From contig NZ_FQYY01000008.1 of the NCBI RefSeq assembly GCF_900141885.1, positions 62,001 to 126,000 of the forward strand: a stretch of DNA of 64,000 bases, given 5' to 3'. This document shows, piece after piece, positions 19,163-27,716 of the stretch; position 1 is the first letter of the stretch, and the number at the start of each line of letters is the position of its first letter. Source of the stretch: Mesonia phycicola. Its GTDB lineage: Bacteria > Bacteroidota > Bacteroidia > Flavobacteriales > Flavobacteriaceae. The notes below the pieces were generated by a model that worked only from the letters and a program-made list of their open reading frames with translations, searched no databases and was not told the origin of the DNA. The position numbers were made by a program, and so were the translations under genes.

Positions 19163-19189
19163 GAAGCCTCATAAAATTTACGAGACTTC
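19163..19189. terminator. Possible bidirectional terminator hairpin
   Basis: GAAGcCTC and GAGaCTTC pair around an AT-rich loop (TAAAATTTA), with one mismatch per arm, between two convergent genes. The T-tract is weak, so this is a moderate call. Confidence 0.4.
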
Positions 19190-19216
19190 TATACTTATAA
19201 AAATTTTATTGAAGCC

Positions 19217-20422
19217 TTACTCTTTCCCTTCTACAAAATCTTGTAAATACGCAAAACGCGGAGTGAGTTTTCCTTGAAAGGTCATTCGGGCACGTTCTAA
19301 AATTCCGTCGGCATCATCGTTATAAAATGATGGAATTACGTGTTTTAAAAACATTTCTCCAAAACCTTCGCTGGCATCTTTTGGTAACTCGCAAGGTAAA
19401 TTATCTACTGCCATTACGGTAATGGCTTGCGGAGCATCAAAAGCAACTTCTTTTTCGGTGGTTGGATTGTAACCATAAAAAGGATCGGCTATCGTAGAAG
19501 GTCTTAGAGTGCTTGCCACCGGACCATCAATATCACAACTTATATCGGCTACTAAATTGATTTTAAATTCTGGATGTTTTGCGTCTTCTCGAGTAAATAA
19601 AAATGGAGCACCATCTCCATAAAAATGTCCGGCAATAAATATATCACTCACTTTTGCAAAGCGCATAAAATTTGATTCATATTCATCTGGATTATTATAA
19701 AAATCAAAACGATCTAGGTTTTTTCCATCTTTACGCTTGTTATAATCTAACACGTCTATTTGACAGAATACTGGCTCATCAAAATTATTAACCAAATAAT
19801 CTTGAACGTTGACTTCTTTTAATTGTAGATGTTCTAAAATTTCTCGAGCTCCACGAGCTACCTTCCCTACTCCGGTTAGTATAATTTTTAACGAAGAAAA
19901 TTTTACTTTACTAAGTTCTTGCTTTAAGGCTTTGTAGTCTGGTAGGTTTTCTACTTTTTCTAATTGAAATGATTTTTCTCTTAAACCTAAAGCACGTAAA
20001 CCGTTATATGCACCAACAATACCCGCGTAGCGTCCAAAACCTATTAGTCTATTTCCTTTAGCATCGGTAATAGTTTCATGATCGTATAGTTCTATGTTTT
20101 TTTCTAAAATTGCTTTTAACAACTCTCGATTATAAGGTTGTTTCTTTATGGTATGCGAGAAGAAAAAATATTTTTTGTTCGGAATTAATTCTGAAATAGG
20201 TACTTCTTTTACTCCTAAAAGCACATCACCATCTGATACGTTTTCACTTACTTCTATGCCTTGTTCTTGGTAAGCTGAATCTGGAAAAATTCTGATATTA
20301 GAGCTTTCTACTTTTATTTGAGTTTGCGGAAACTGCTTTTTTAGTTGCTTTAGTTTTTCTGGTGAAAAAACAACTCTTCTATCTGGTGGGGTTTTGCGTT
20401 CTTGAATAATTGCTATTTTCAT
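19217..20422 (-). CDS. Saccharopine/alanine dehydrogenase-like NAD(P) oxidoreductase
   Basis: A 401-residue protein with the AlaDH/PNT N-terminal fold (MKIAIIQERKTPPDRRVVFSPEKL, DGDVLLGVKEVP, FFFSHTIKKQPYN). A Rossmann segment, LKIILTGVGKVARGA, lies near residue 180. The histidine-containing FFFSHTIK motif and overall length are like lysine-forming saccharopine dehydrogenases of the Lys1 type, and Bacteroidota homologues are commonly labelled that way. Whether it acts in lysine catabolism or on another amino acid cannot be told. It is monocistronic and convergent with the porin gene. Confidence 0.7.
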   Translation of the reverse strand: MKIAIIQERKTPPDRRVVFSPEKLKQLKKQFPQTQIKVESSNIRIFPDSAYQEQGIEVSENVSDGDVLLGVKEVPISELIPNKKYFFFSHTIKKQPYNRELLKAILEKNIELYDHETITDAKGNRLIGFGRYAGIVGAYNGLRALGLREKSFQLEKVENLPDYKALKQELSKVKFSSLKIILTGVGKVARGAREILEHLQLKEVNVQDYLVNNFDEPVFCQIDVLDYNKRKDGKNLDRFDFYNNPDEYESNFMRFAKVSDIFIAGHFYGDGAPFLFTREDAKHPEFKINLVADISCDIDGPVASTLRPSTIADPFYGYNPTTEKEVAFDAPQAITVMAVDNLPCELPKDASEGFGEMFLKHVIPSFYNDDADGILERARMTFQGKLTPRFAYLQDFVEGKE

Positions 20423-20515
20423 AAATTTTAGTTTCTATAGTTATTAGCCTGAAATGGTTAACTTGGCACAGGCTTTGCAATTTAAATACTGTTATGTAAA
20501 TATATGATTTTATTG

Positions 20516-20523
20516 TATCTTTG
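20516..20523 (+). promoter_or_regulatory. -7 promoter element upstream of the hairpin element and ssrA
   Basis: TATCTTTG matches TAnnTTTG on the plus strand. It is the only such box between the divergent dehydrogenase gene and ssrA. If it is the ssrA promoter, the precursor carries a leader of about 190 nt that includes the structured element at 20567-20680. Confidence 0.45.
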
Positions 20524-20566
20524 CCTGCCTTACTTAAGGGTAAGAGTTCTTAATTTTATTGGTTTT

Positions 20567-20680
20567 GCGTTAGGGATAGTAGCGGTATCCTTTTTATTTT
20601 GTTTTAGGATTTTGCTTTTTTACAAAATAAAAATATATAGCGAATAGCCCGCCGTTTGCCTGTGAAGGCTAACGAAACGC
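20567..20680 (+). ncRNA. Structured multi-hairpin element, copy A
   Basis: Closing arms GCGTT (20567) and AACGC (20676-20680) enclose three hairpins. The first is GGATA-GTAGCGG-TATCC (20574-20590). The second is an 11-bp arm TTTTTATTTTG with CAAAATAAAAA. The third contains GCCTGTGAAGGC. A second copy at 55280-55363 keeps the loop bases and the TATAGCG segment while changing stem pairs in a compensatory way. It may correspond to a published flavobacterial RNA motif such as Flavo-1 or to a REP-like repeat; I cannot decide without a search. Confidence 0.6.
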
Positions 20681-20710
20681 CCAAAAGAGTTAAGTAAGTT
20701 AATTGAATAT

Positions 20711-21108
20711 GGGGTCGACTGGTTTTGACAGCGAGTCTAATTGGGTAGTAAGCACGTCGAGCGCTGGGATATAGCTCGTAAATCTCATGTTTCACACTTT
20801 TTTAAACGGCGAAAATAATTACGCCTTAGCTGCATAATCTGAATTATAGTAAGATTTGCCTTTGTCCCTACTAGGTAGGGAGCTAAGATGTCTCGCGGAA
20901 GCCTTGATTTACGGCGTCTGCACTAGAGGCACCGATAAAGTAAATATAGAAACCATAGGGTCTTGATGTGGTTTTGAAACTTAATTGAGAATACGTGTAA
21001 AGTTGGTGGTTTTCGGCCGGCTTTATGCCGACAATTAAATGAAAACTAAGCGTGTAGAAAGCTGTTTAATTGCTTGTTTGGACGGGAGTTCGAATCTCCC
21101 CGACTCCA
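20711..21108 (+). ncRNA. ssrA: Transfer-messenger RNA (tmRNA)
   Basis: The 5' end GGGGTCGACTGG pairs with the 3' end CGACTCC(A) to form the alanyl acceptor stem. The T-arm GGGAGTTCGAATCTCCC is intact at 21084-21100. The tag reading frame at 20808-20837 encodes GENNYALAA followed by TAA, a Bacteroidota-type tag ending in the ALAA degradation signal. The 3' CCA is not encoded (the sequence continues CT). tmRNA rescues stalled ribosomes with SmpB. A strong terminator follows 8 bp later. Confidence 0.97.
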
Positions 21109-21116
21109 CTTAAAAA

Positions 21117-21154
21117 GCCTCCATCATCTAAAATAAGATGATGGAGGCTTTTTT
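21117..21154 (+). terminator. Rho-independent terminator of ssrA
   Basis: A 13-bp perfect stem, GCCTCCATCATCT with AGATGATGGAGGC, with a 6-nt loop and a run of six T residues. Confidence 0.93.
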
Positions 21155-21181
21155 ATTTTAAACATAATACTGTTAATGTTA

Positions 21182-21934
21182 TTAGTATCTTTTATTTTCA
21201 CTACTCCGAAAAAGGTTAAAAAACCGTTTAAAAATATTAGGGCGATAAACTACAATCTCTCCCAAAAGTTCGCCGTGCATTTCTAATTTTATATTTTGAA
21301 GTTCTTGGGCTTCATTTATCTGTATAAATTTAGTCTCGAAACCTAGGTAAGAAACTTCTAAAAAAATTTCATTTTCAAAATCTTGTTTTGGGATGGTTAT
21401 AGAAAAATTACCATCAAAATCTGTTTGTGTAGAATTTGTTGAGTTTTGCTGAAGTACATAAACACCTGGCAATGGTAAGTTTTCTTCATCTGTCACAATT
21501 CCTGTAATTATTATGGAGTCGTTTAAACCACCAACAGGCATTTTGTTTTTTAAAATTTTAGATATATTAACCTCTTCTTTTTGTTGCTGACTTTTCTCAT
21601 TTTGGAAACTTAATACCGACTTTTGAATAGAGCGTTTTTCTTGTGCAAAACTCGGTTGAGCTACTGCAATGATTGACCCCAAACCTAAAGAAAGTCCTAA
21701 TCTATTTAATCCGCTTGAAGATGACAAAACATATTTTTCTTCCAGCTGAGCCTTAGTAAATCTACCACATAGCTGTTTATCTTTACTCATTTTACGAGCA
21801 ATTTCAGAAGATGAAAGTTTGGTGAAATCTGTCACTTCTTTTTGACATCTTGCACAAAATTTACCTTTTTGAGAAGGGGTCATTTCTTGCCAGTTTTCTT
21901 GACAAGGTTCTGGTATGTTAATTTTAAATTTCAA
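21182..21934 (-). CDS. Cys-motif protein with carboxypeptidase-regulatory-like domain
   Basis: A 250-residue protein. The N terminus (INIPEPCQENWQEM, then GKFCARCQKEVTDFT) is a conserved Bacteroidota module with four cysteines that could bind metal. A hydrophobic segment around residues 77-97 (LGLSLGLGSIIAVAQPSFAQ) may be a membrane anchor. The C-terminal half (ITGIVTDEENLPLPGVYV...FDGNFSI) is a CarboxypepD_reg-like beta-sandwich. I chose the TTG at 21934 because it gives MKFKINIPEPC, matching the usual family start; a longer frame opens at another TTG inside the upstream gene. No enzyme site is seen. Possibly a membrane-anchored sensor or adaptor. Confidence 0.6.
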   Translation of the reverse strand: MKFKINIPEPCQENWQEMTPSQKGKFCARCQKEVTDFTKLSSSEIARKMSKDKQLCGRFTKAQLEEKYVLSSSSGLNRLGLSLGLGSIIAVAQPSFAQEKRSIQKSVLSFQNEKSQQQKEEVNISKILKNKMPVGGLNDSIIITGIVTDEENLPLPGVYVLQQNSTNSTQTDFDGNFSITIPKQDFENEIFLEVSYLGFETKFIQINEAQELQNIKLEMHGELLGEIVVYRPNIFKRFFNLFRSSENKRY

Positions 21935-21974
21935 TCTACTTGCTATTAATACTACTAAATATAAGTAGTTTTTT

Positions 21975-22607
21975 TTATTCAGGGATTTCAATTTTAGATA
22001 CTTCTGCTGCTAGAGCTCCTTGTATTTTCAAGATAGCTACCAAATCATTTTCTTTAAAAAAGAGGTTAATTACCTGTATTTGATCTATTGCTCCAAAAAC
22101 TAAAACGCCTTCTTTTACTTCTATAATGTTTTCTAATTTATCATTGATGTTTTGAATTGCTTCTTCTATTTTTGGAAGAAGTAACAACTTAGATTTATCT
22201 AAAATTTTCTTTTTCAAGAGAGTATTCATCATCACTTTTAAAACTTGGTTAGTAAGCCAAGCTTTATTTTCTCCTTCTACCTTGTATTTACTCACTACTA
22301 ATTCTTGCAATAGGTAATCGTATTCAAACTTTAATTGAATACTAAATTTCACCTTTTTATTACTAAAAAGTATGGTATCTAGTAGAACTTCTTGATGAAT
22401 ATTAACATCATACTCTTCTTCTCCTGGAGATAAACTAATAGCTGTAATTTCTCCTAGTTCTTTTTCTTCTGAAGAATTATCTTTCTTTATTTTAAAGCCA
22501 ATTAATTTATCTTGAATTAGCTTCTCTAAAGCTTCTAATTTTATTTTTACAGGTATATTGATAATTATACCGTCTTCGTTATAATTTCTATTCTCTACCT
22601 CTTTCAT
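21975..22607 (-). CDS. Conserved hypothetical protein of unknown function
   Basis: A 210-residue protein from the ATG at 22607, which has a purine-rich GAAAGG just upstream. It has no signal peptide or membrane helix. It alternates amphipathic strands and helices (IIINIPVKIKLEALEKLIQDKL; VKFSIQLKFEYDYLLQELVV), which recalls lipid-binding or DUF4403-like tubular folds, but I cannot assign a family. The next gene begins 40 bp downstream on the same strand. It is isolated from the MFS transporter by a terminator upstream. Confidence 0.6.
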   Translation of the reverse strand: MKEVENRNYNEDGIIINIPVKIKLEALEKLIQDKLIGFKIKKDNSSEEKELGEITAISLSPGEEEYDVNIHQEVLLDTILFSNKKVKFSIQLKFEYDYLLQELVVSKYKVEGENKAWLTNQVLKVMMNTLLKKKILDKSKLLLLPKIEEAIQNINDKLENIIEVKEGVLVFGAIDQIQVINLFFKENDLVAILKIQGALAAEVSKIEIPE

Positions 22608-22641
22608 TACCTTTCTCTTTTTGTGGATAAGGTACAAAATA

Positions 22642-22670
22642 AAAAATCCTTCAGCAGTAGAAGGATTTTT
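22642..22670 (-). terminator. Terminator after the sugar transporter
   Basis: AAAAATCCTTC and GAAGGATTTTT around a 7-nt loop. It lies 7 bp past the transporter stop and is symmetric, so it could work in both directions. Confidence 0.8.
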
Positions 22671-22676
22671 AAAAAG

Positions 22677-23996
22677 TTATATAGTTACTTCTGTTTTCTT
22701 ATGCCTGTAAGCAAAGAAGAAGATATAGGAGTAGCAACAAATTACTAATATAAGCGCTAGACCAAACCCGAAGTTATCTGTTAAAAGTCCGAATAACGGT
22801 GGTACAATAGCTCCACCAACAATCATAGTACACATTATACCTGAGCCTTGAGGTTTACTGTCTCCTAATTCATCTATACCTAAACTAAAAATAGTAGGAA
22901 ACATTATTGAATTGAATAAACCTACGCTTATAATTGTCCACATAGCTACCAAACCAGTACTTTGTGTTGAAATTATAATTAAAGAAACCGCTATAATTGC
23001 AAAAATACTCAGCACTTTAGACGGACTAATTATACTTGTTAAGTAAGCACCGATAAATCTACCTACCATAGCCCCTGTCCAATAAAAGGTAACAAAAATA
23101 CCTACTACTGCTTTTGCATCTACACTTTGTAAATCATCTGTTAAAAACCAATGTGCTATGCTACTCATAAATGGCGTATTTCTAATTATTTCCGCAAGCT
23201 CTAACTGCATAAAATAATTTACCATATAACTACCAATTGCTACTTCTGCACCCACGTAACAAAAAAGACCTATAGCACCTAAGATTAGATTTTTATTTTT
23301 AAAAGCTGTAGCATAGCTTCCTTTTTGCTCTCCTTCTCCAATTACCTTTGGTAAGTTTACAAATACAAATACCAAAGCTATTGCTATTAATATACCTGCA
23401 ATAACAATAAATGGGGTTTGAACAGCAGAAGCTTCTGCTGCATAATATTCTGTTTGTTCTATAGTTGTTAAAGAACTTATTTCTCCAGCTGTTTTAATTT
23501 TATCACTTAATATAAACAAAGCTCCAACAATTGGTGCAATAGAGGCACCTAGTGAATTGAAAGCTTGTGAAAGATTTAAACGGCTAGCCGCACTTTTTTC
23601 TGGTCCTAAAATAGTTACATAAGGGTTTGCTGCTACTTGAAGTATAGTAATACCTCCAGCCAAAATAAAGTAACCTAACATGAAGATCCAGAAAATACGT
23701 AGGGAGGAAGCTGGGTAAAATAACAGACATCCGCCTGCCATCATTAATATTCCTAAAACGATTCCTTTTTTGTATCCAATTTTAGATAAGATAAAACTAG
23801 CGGGAATAGAAAGTAGAAAATATGCTCCAAAAAAAGCAAACTGTACCATTCCTGCTTGAAAGTAACTTAACTCAAACACTTCTTTTAATCTTGGTATAAG
23901 AGAGTCTACAATTACAGTTAAAAAACCCCATAGAAAAAAAAGCAATGTTAAAAATATAAACGCAGTACGGTAAGTAGTTTTAGTTGAATTACTCAT
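22677..23996 (-). CDS. Sugar MFS transporter (FucP/GluP family)
   Basis: A 439-residue permease with 12 predicted membrane helices. The N-terminal FFLWGFLTVIVDSLIPRLKEVFELSYFQAGMV and the GGITILQVAANPYV segment are characteristic of the fucose:H+ symporter / glucose-galactose (FHS) family. SAASRLNLSQAFNSLGASIAP is the matching helix-5 segment. Substrate is probably a hexose or N-acetylhexosamine. No sugar catabolic gene is adjacent, so the substrate cannot be inferred from context. A TAnnTTTG box lies 29 bp upstream and a terminator follows, so it is probably transcribed alone. Confidence 0.88.
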   Translation of the reverse strand: MSNSTKTTYRTAFIFLTLLFFLWGFLTVIVDSLIPRLKEVFELSYFQAGMVQFAFFGAYFLLSIPASFILSKIGYKKGIVLGILMMAGGCLLFYPASSLRIFWIFMLGYFILAGGITILQVAANPYVTILGPEKSAASRLNLSQAFNSLGASIAPIVGALFILSDKIKTAGEISSLTTIEQTEYYAAEASAVQTPFIVIAGILIAIALVFVFVNLPKVIGEGEQKGSYATAFKNKNLILGAIGLFCYVGAEVAIGSYMVNYFMQLELAEIIRNTPFMSSIAHWFLTDDLQSVDAKAVVGIFVTFYWTGAMVGRFIGAYLTSIISPSKVLSIFAIIAVSLIIISTQSTGLVAMWTIISVGLFNSIMFPTIFSLGIDELGDSKPQGSGIMCTMIVGGAIVPPLFGLLTDNFGFGLALILVICCYSYIFFFAYRHKKTEVTI

Positions 23997-24024
23997 TATT
24001 GAAAATTAAAATTTATCTAAAAAT

Positions 24025-24032
24025 CAAAAATA
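24025..24032 (-). promoter_or_regulatory. -7 promoter element of the sugar transporter
   Basis: The minus strand reads TATTTTTG (TAnnTTTG) 29 bp upstream of the ATG at 23996. No -33 TTTG is obvious. Confidence 0.45.
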
Positions 24033-24095
24033 GAATTATTCTTAAAAGAAATTAAGAAATAGATATATAAAAACGAATGAAAATTTTAATTCCAT

Positions 24096-24126
24096 AAAAA
24101 AAGCCTATTTTTCAATAGGCTTTTTT
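24096..24126 (-). terminator. Rho-independent terminator of guaB
   Basis: AAAAAAGCCTATT and AATAGGCTTTTTT around a short loop, 24 bp past the guaB stop, with T-runs on both sides. Confidence 0.88.
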
Positions 24127-24149
24127 ATAAATAATATGATTTTATATTC

Positions 24150-25622
24150 TTATCTAGAATAATTTGGTGCTTCTTTGGTAATGGTTACATCATGTGGATG
24201 ACTCTCCATAATACCAGAAGAAGTAATTTTAATAAATTTAGCATCATTTTTAAGTGTAGCAATATTATTAGCTCCACAATAGCCCATACCTGCTCGTAAA
24301 CCACCAATAAATTGGTTCATACTTTCATAAAGTTCTCCTTTATAAGGTACACGACCTACAATACCTTCTGGAACTAGTTTTTTAATATCATCTTCTACAT
24401 CTTGAAAATAACGATCTTTAGAACCTTTTTGCATTGCCTCTACAGAACCCATCCCACGGTAAGACTTAAATTTTCTTCCTTCGTAAATAATAGTTTCTCC
24501 TGGAGACTCTTTTGTTCCTGCTAATAAAGAACCTAGCATTACACAATCTGCTCCCGCTGCTAAAGCTTTAGGTATATCTCCTGTATAACGAATACCTCCA
24601 TCTGCTATCACTGGCACTCCTGTACCTTTAATAGCTTCTGCAACTTCTAAAACTGCAGAAAATTGAGGAAAACCAACACCTGCTACTACACGAGTAGTAC
24701 AAATAGAACCTGGGCCAATACCAACTTTTACAGCATCTGCTCCTGCTTCTACCAAATATTTTGCTGCATCTGCTGTAGCTATATTACCTACAACAACCTC
24801 TAATTCTGGAAATTTCTTCTTAACTTCTTGTAAAACGTGCACCACTCCTTTAGTATGGCCGTGAGCCGTATCTATCACAACTGCATCTACCCCAGCATTT
24901 ACTAATGCTTCTGCTCTATCTACCGCATCTGCAGTAACACCTAAAGCTGCCGCAACACGTAACCTACCAAAATGATCTTTATTAGCTATTGGTTTTTGTG
25001 TAAGTTTAGTTATATCTCTAAAAGTGATTAAACCTACTAACTTATTTTCATTATTAACTACCGGAAGTTTTTCAATTTTATTTTCTTGTAAAATTACTTC
25101 TGCATCTTCTAATGAGGTTCCTTCAGCAACGGTTACTAAGTTTTCTGAAGTCATTACTTCTGCAATTGGTCTCTCTAAGTTTTTTTCGAAACGTAAATCT
25201 CTATTAGTTACAATCCCTAATAATTTACCTTCATCATCTACTATTGGAATACCCCCAATACTATGCTCTGCCATATTAGATTTAGCATCTCTAACTTTAG
25301 CTGTAATAGGTAAAGTTACAGGATCTATAATCATTCCGCTCTCTGCACGCTTCACCTTTCTAACCTTAAGAGCTTGCTGCTCTATAGTCATATTTTTGTG
25401 TAAAACACCAATACCACCTTCTCTAGCAATAGCAATTGCCATTCTAGATTCTGTTACAGTATCCATTGCAGCAGAAACTATAGGTACATTGATAGTAATG
25501 TTACGCGTAAATTTGGTTTGAATATTTACTTCTCTAGGAAGTACTTCTGAAAAAGCGGGTACAAGTAGAACGTCGTCATAAGTAAGACCTTCGCCCAAAA
25601 TCTTGTTGTCGTGTGCAGTCAT
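24150..25622 (-). CDS. guaB: Inosine-5'-monophosphate dehydrogenase
   Basis: A 490-residue (beta/alpha)8 enzyme that oxidises IMP to XMP, the committed step to GMP. The start [24 protein letters not shown] is typical. Paired CBS domains occupy about residues 95-205. The catalytic loop is [38 protein letters not shown] and the flap with SHPHDV-type tail complete the family pattern. I prefer the ATG at 25622 over a TTG at 25649 because the TTG lies inside a TAnnTTTG promoter box. Monocistronic. Confidence 0.97.
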   Translation of the reverse strand: MTAHDNKILGEGLTYDDVLLVPAFSEVLPREVNIQTKFTRNITINVPIVSAAMDTVTESRMAIAIAREGGIGVLHKNMTIEQQALKVRKVKRAESGMIIDPVTLPITAKVRDAKSNMAEHSIGGIPIVDDEGKLLGIVTNRDLRFEKNLERPIAEVMTSENLVTVAEGTSLEDAEVILQENKIEKLPVVNNENKLVGLITFRDITKLTQKPIANKDHFGRLRVAAALGVTADAVDRAEALVNAGVDAVVIDTAHGHTKGVVHVLQEVKKKFPELEVVVGNIATADAAKYLVEAGADAVKVGIGPGSICTTRVVAGVGFPQFSAVLEVAEAIKGTGVPVIADGGIRYTGDIPKALAAGADCVMLGSLLAGTKESPGETIIYEGRKFKSYRGMGSVEAMQKGSKDRYFQDVEDDIKKLVPEGIVGRVPYKGELYESMNQFIGGLRAGMGYCGANNIATLKNDAKFIKITSSGIMESHPHDVTITKEAPNYSR

Positions 25623-25646
25623 AGCAATTAAGGATTTAATTGCATG

Positions 25647-25654
25647 CAAATATA
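25647..25654 (-). promoter_or_regulatory. -7 promoter element of guaB
   Basis: The minus strand reads TATATTTG 25 bp upstream of the guaB ATG, leaving a leader of about 18 nt. Confidence 0.55.
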
Positions 25655-25676
25655 GGCTATTGTCTTTAGAATATGG

Positions 25677-26174
25677 CTAAATAGCCTTATTATTTTTGAA
25701 GAGCTGAAAAAAGATAACAATTACGGAACATATAAACGAAGTACTCATTAATATACCAGAAACCATTACTACATACTTCATAAAACTCCAACCAGACCAC
25801 ATAAAATAAATACCTCCAAAAGTTAAGAGTACAGAAGTAAGTGGCTCTAGCATTAATATTTTTTTTATCGTAGGTTTTAAACTTGTTAGACTTACTAAAC
25901 CTCCTAAAAGAAAAAATATAACAGACATAGATAGTATGTGTGTATGTATAATGGTGATTATCTCTCTTTTTGGTTTTTTAAATTTCATGACTTGAGCTTC
26001 CAAGTCTTCTTCATTACCTAAGTAATTTTCGTGTATACCTTGTGGTGTATTTTCTGTAGTTTCATAAACAAAACTAACACCTGTAAAATAACCGACGCTT
26101 AACACTACTAGAAAAGCGCCGATTAGTAATTTTACTTCTTTAGGAAATGTAGATATACATCCGTTAAAATTCAT
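25677..26174 (-). CDS. Four-TM membrane protein of a flavin/haem-linked cluster
   Basis: A 165-residue integral membrane protein with four hydrophobic helices (about residues 15-33, 75-95, 107-125 and 135-157). The second helix begins ITIIHTHILSMSVIFFLLGGL, where the paired histidines are plausible haem or metal ligands, but no named family is recognised. It ends the minus-strand unit after the FMN-binding protein with a 1-bp gap, so co-transcription is almost certain. I infer that it may be the membrane partner of that flavoprotein; this is not shown. Confidence 0.65.
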   Translation of the reverse strand: MNFNGCISTFPKEVKLLIGAFLVVLSVGYFTGVSFVYETTENTPQGIHENYLGNEEDLEAQVMKFKKPKREIITIIHTHILSMSVIFFLLGGLVSLTSLKPTIKKILMLEPLTSVLLTFGGIYFMWSGWSFMKYVVMVSGILMSTSFICSVIVIFFQLFKNNKAI

Positions 26175-26175
26175 A

Positions 26176-26697
26176 TTAAATAACTTCTTTTTCTTGAAGA
26201 ATTTTCATGGTTTTTAACACTTTGTTTACTGCTCTAGCCATAGAAGATGCAGATATTGTTGCTCCGCTAATTGCAGCCACATTTTCACCATATTTTACTT
26301 CTGAAGACGGAGACATTCCTATAAATTGTCTTAACCAACGTTGTGTACCAATTTGTTGCCCGTAATTTTCACGATAAATAAGTACTTTAGATTTTTTAAT
26401 AATCAATTCGTTGTCAAACATAACCACATAGTCAAACTCTTTTTTCTTACTAGGGGCTTGCCCTAAATAGGCGTAACCTATTAATTTACCTTCAGAAAAA
26501 ATTTGAAAAAGATTTTTATTTCCTGTTTTTGCAGGTAACGTTTCATTGATTGCAGAAGTAGTTTTAATTTCTTCTACGGTAAAATTTTCTACTTCGTAAG
26601 TAGTTTTTATGGCTTTGTTAAATTTCTCTTCTAATTCGTTATTAGTAAAACTAAAACCAATAATTATAAAAACTACTATAAAAAATCTCTTTACCAT
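26176..26697 (-). CDS. FMN-binding domain protein (periplasmic, covalently flavinylated type)
   Basis: A 173-residue protein with an N-terminal signal or anchor (MVKRFFIVVFIIIGFSFT) and one FMN_bind domain. The motif SGATISASS near residue 148 resembles the S-G-A-T flavinylation site used by ApbE to attach FMN to a threonine, as in RnfG/NqrC-type proteins. It probably carries electrons on the outer face of the inner membrane. Neighbours are 1-3 bp away: a four-TM protein downstream and a DUF6607-like protein upstream. The unit is divergent from a TonB receptor operon, which suggests a redox step in metal or haem uptake. No apbE is in the window. Confidence 0.8.
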   Translation of the reverse strand: MVKRFFIVVFIIIGFSFTNNELEEKFNKAIKTTYEVENFTVEEIKTTSAINETLPAKTGNKNLFQIFSEGKLIGYAYLGQAPSKKKEFDYVVMFDNELIIKKSKVLIYRENYGQQIGTQRWLRQFIGMSPSSEVKYGENVAAISGATISASSMARAVNKVLKTMKILQEKEVI

Positions 26698-26700
26698 TTA

Positions 26701-27600
26701 TTATCCTTTTACAACGTAAGCTTCAATTATCTCGTCTATCTTTTCTTGGTTGGTAGTTATATCCATTGGGAAAAGTTTCATAAATAAAGCTTGCCCTTCT
26801 ACTTTTTTCTCTAAAGTTAAGTCTTTATCTCTACCGTAAACTTCACTCCACTTTGTTCTTACCTTGCTCCAAAAATCTTGATTAGCAGTCCACCATTTTT
26901 TTGCTGCTGCACATTTTGCATCTGGTACTTTGGTATAAATATTATAACCTTTTTCTTGCACTAAAAGCTCGTCTTCTTTACCAGCTTCTCTTATTACTTT
27001 CTCATTATCTTGTTCGTGAATCCAGCCATTATCTGTAATCTCTACGTGATTTCCACGCATCATTACATTGTAATCACTTCTTTTACTATATTCTCTACGT
27101 GGTAATGGTGAGTTAGCAGTGTTTTCCCAAAAATGTCTTCCATCTGCATGAAACCATGTTGCAGAGCCAGAATAACGTGGGCTATCATCTACTTGATATA
27201 CATTTTGAGTCCACTGCCCTTTTACTTCTTTTTTTGGCATTTCTATAAACGACCATTGGTTATCATAATTATAATCATAACGCTTTGTGTTTTCATATAA
27301 CCAATCTTGACGCCAATGCTTAATTATCATAGTATCGTTTACCACTAATAAATGCTGAATAGACAGTTCGTCTTTTTCATCTTTAATTAACTGCGCCCAC
27401 TCTAATGCACTAGCATTATAATCGTAATGTTTTTCATAATCAATTTCTGGAGCAAAAGTCTCTGTGTACTTAAATGTAATTTCAAAACAACCACACATAT
27501 CTTTAATAGCCTCTATGTCTTGTTTCTTTGAGTTTTGAGCTTGAACTGCTGTAATTGCAAATCCTAAAAAAGCGCCTGCAAGTAATTTTTTAAAATTCAT
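26701..27600 (-). CDS. DUF6607-like exported protein
   Basis: A 299-residue protein with signal peptide MNFKKLLAGAFLGFAITAVQAQ. The mature region begins with AIKDMCGCFEITFKYTETFAPE and includes HWRQDWLYEN and GNHVEITDNGWIHEQDN, features I associate with the Bacteroidota DUF6607 family, a probable beta-barrel calycin-like fold; this assignment is from memory. It heads the minus-strand unit with the FMN-binding protein and lies back to back with the TonB/HmuY operon. Such genes are often found beside haem or iron uptake systems. Function unknown. Confidence 0.65.
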   Translation of the reverse strand: MNFKKLLAGAFLGFAITAVQAQNSKKQDIEAIKDMCGCFEITFKYTETFAPEIDYEKHYDYNASALEWAQLIKDEKDELSIQHLLVVNDTMIIKHWRQDWLYENTKRYDYNYDNQWSFIEMPKKEVKGQWTQNVYQVDDSPRYSGSATWFHADGRHFWENTANSPLPRREYSKRSDYNVMMRGNHVEITDNGWIHEQDNEKVIREAGKEDELLVQEKGYNIYTKVPDAKCAAAKKWWTANQDFWSKVRTKWSEVYGRDKDLTLEKKVEGQALFMKLFPMDITTNQEKIDEIIEAYVVKG

Positions 27601-27634
27601 TTGTTATGAGTTTATGTTGTATTTAATTTTTTGA

Positions 27635-27642
27635 CAAAAATA
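27635..27642 (-). promoter_or_regulatory. -7 promoter element of the DUF6607/FMN unit
   Basis: The minus strand reads TATTTTTG 35 bp upstream of the ATG at 27600. It lies in the 116-bp divergent region shared with the TonB receptor gene. Confidence 0.45.
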
Positions 27643-27675
27643 TAAATTTTATTTAGATTGATTTAAAATAACTTA

Positions 27676-27683
27676 TATATTTG
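27676..27683 (+). promoter_or_regulatory. -7 promoter element of the TonB/HmuY operon
   Basis: TATATTTG matches TAnnTTTG 34 bp upstream of the receptor ATG. A TTG ends 15 bp before it, slightly short for a -33 element. Confidence 0.5.
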
Positions 27684-27716
27684 CAATCAAATTATTATTA
27701 AGATTCAATTTAAATA

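Noticed and set aside
20604-20795. 63-residue minus-strand frame across the ssrA start
   Set aside because: It overlaps the structured element and mature tmRNA and has no protein-like features.
25623-25649. Earlier TTG start of guaB
   Set aside because: It lies within the promoter box; the normal family start is [12 protein letters not shown]-like at 25622.
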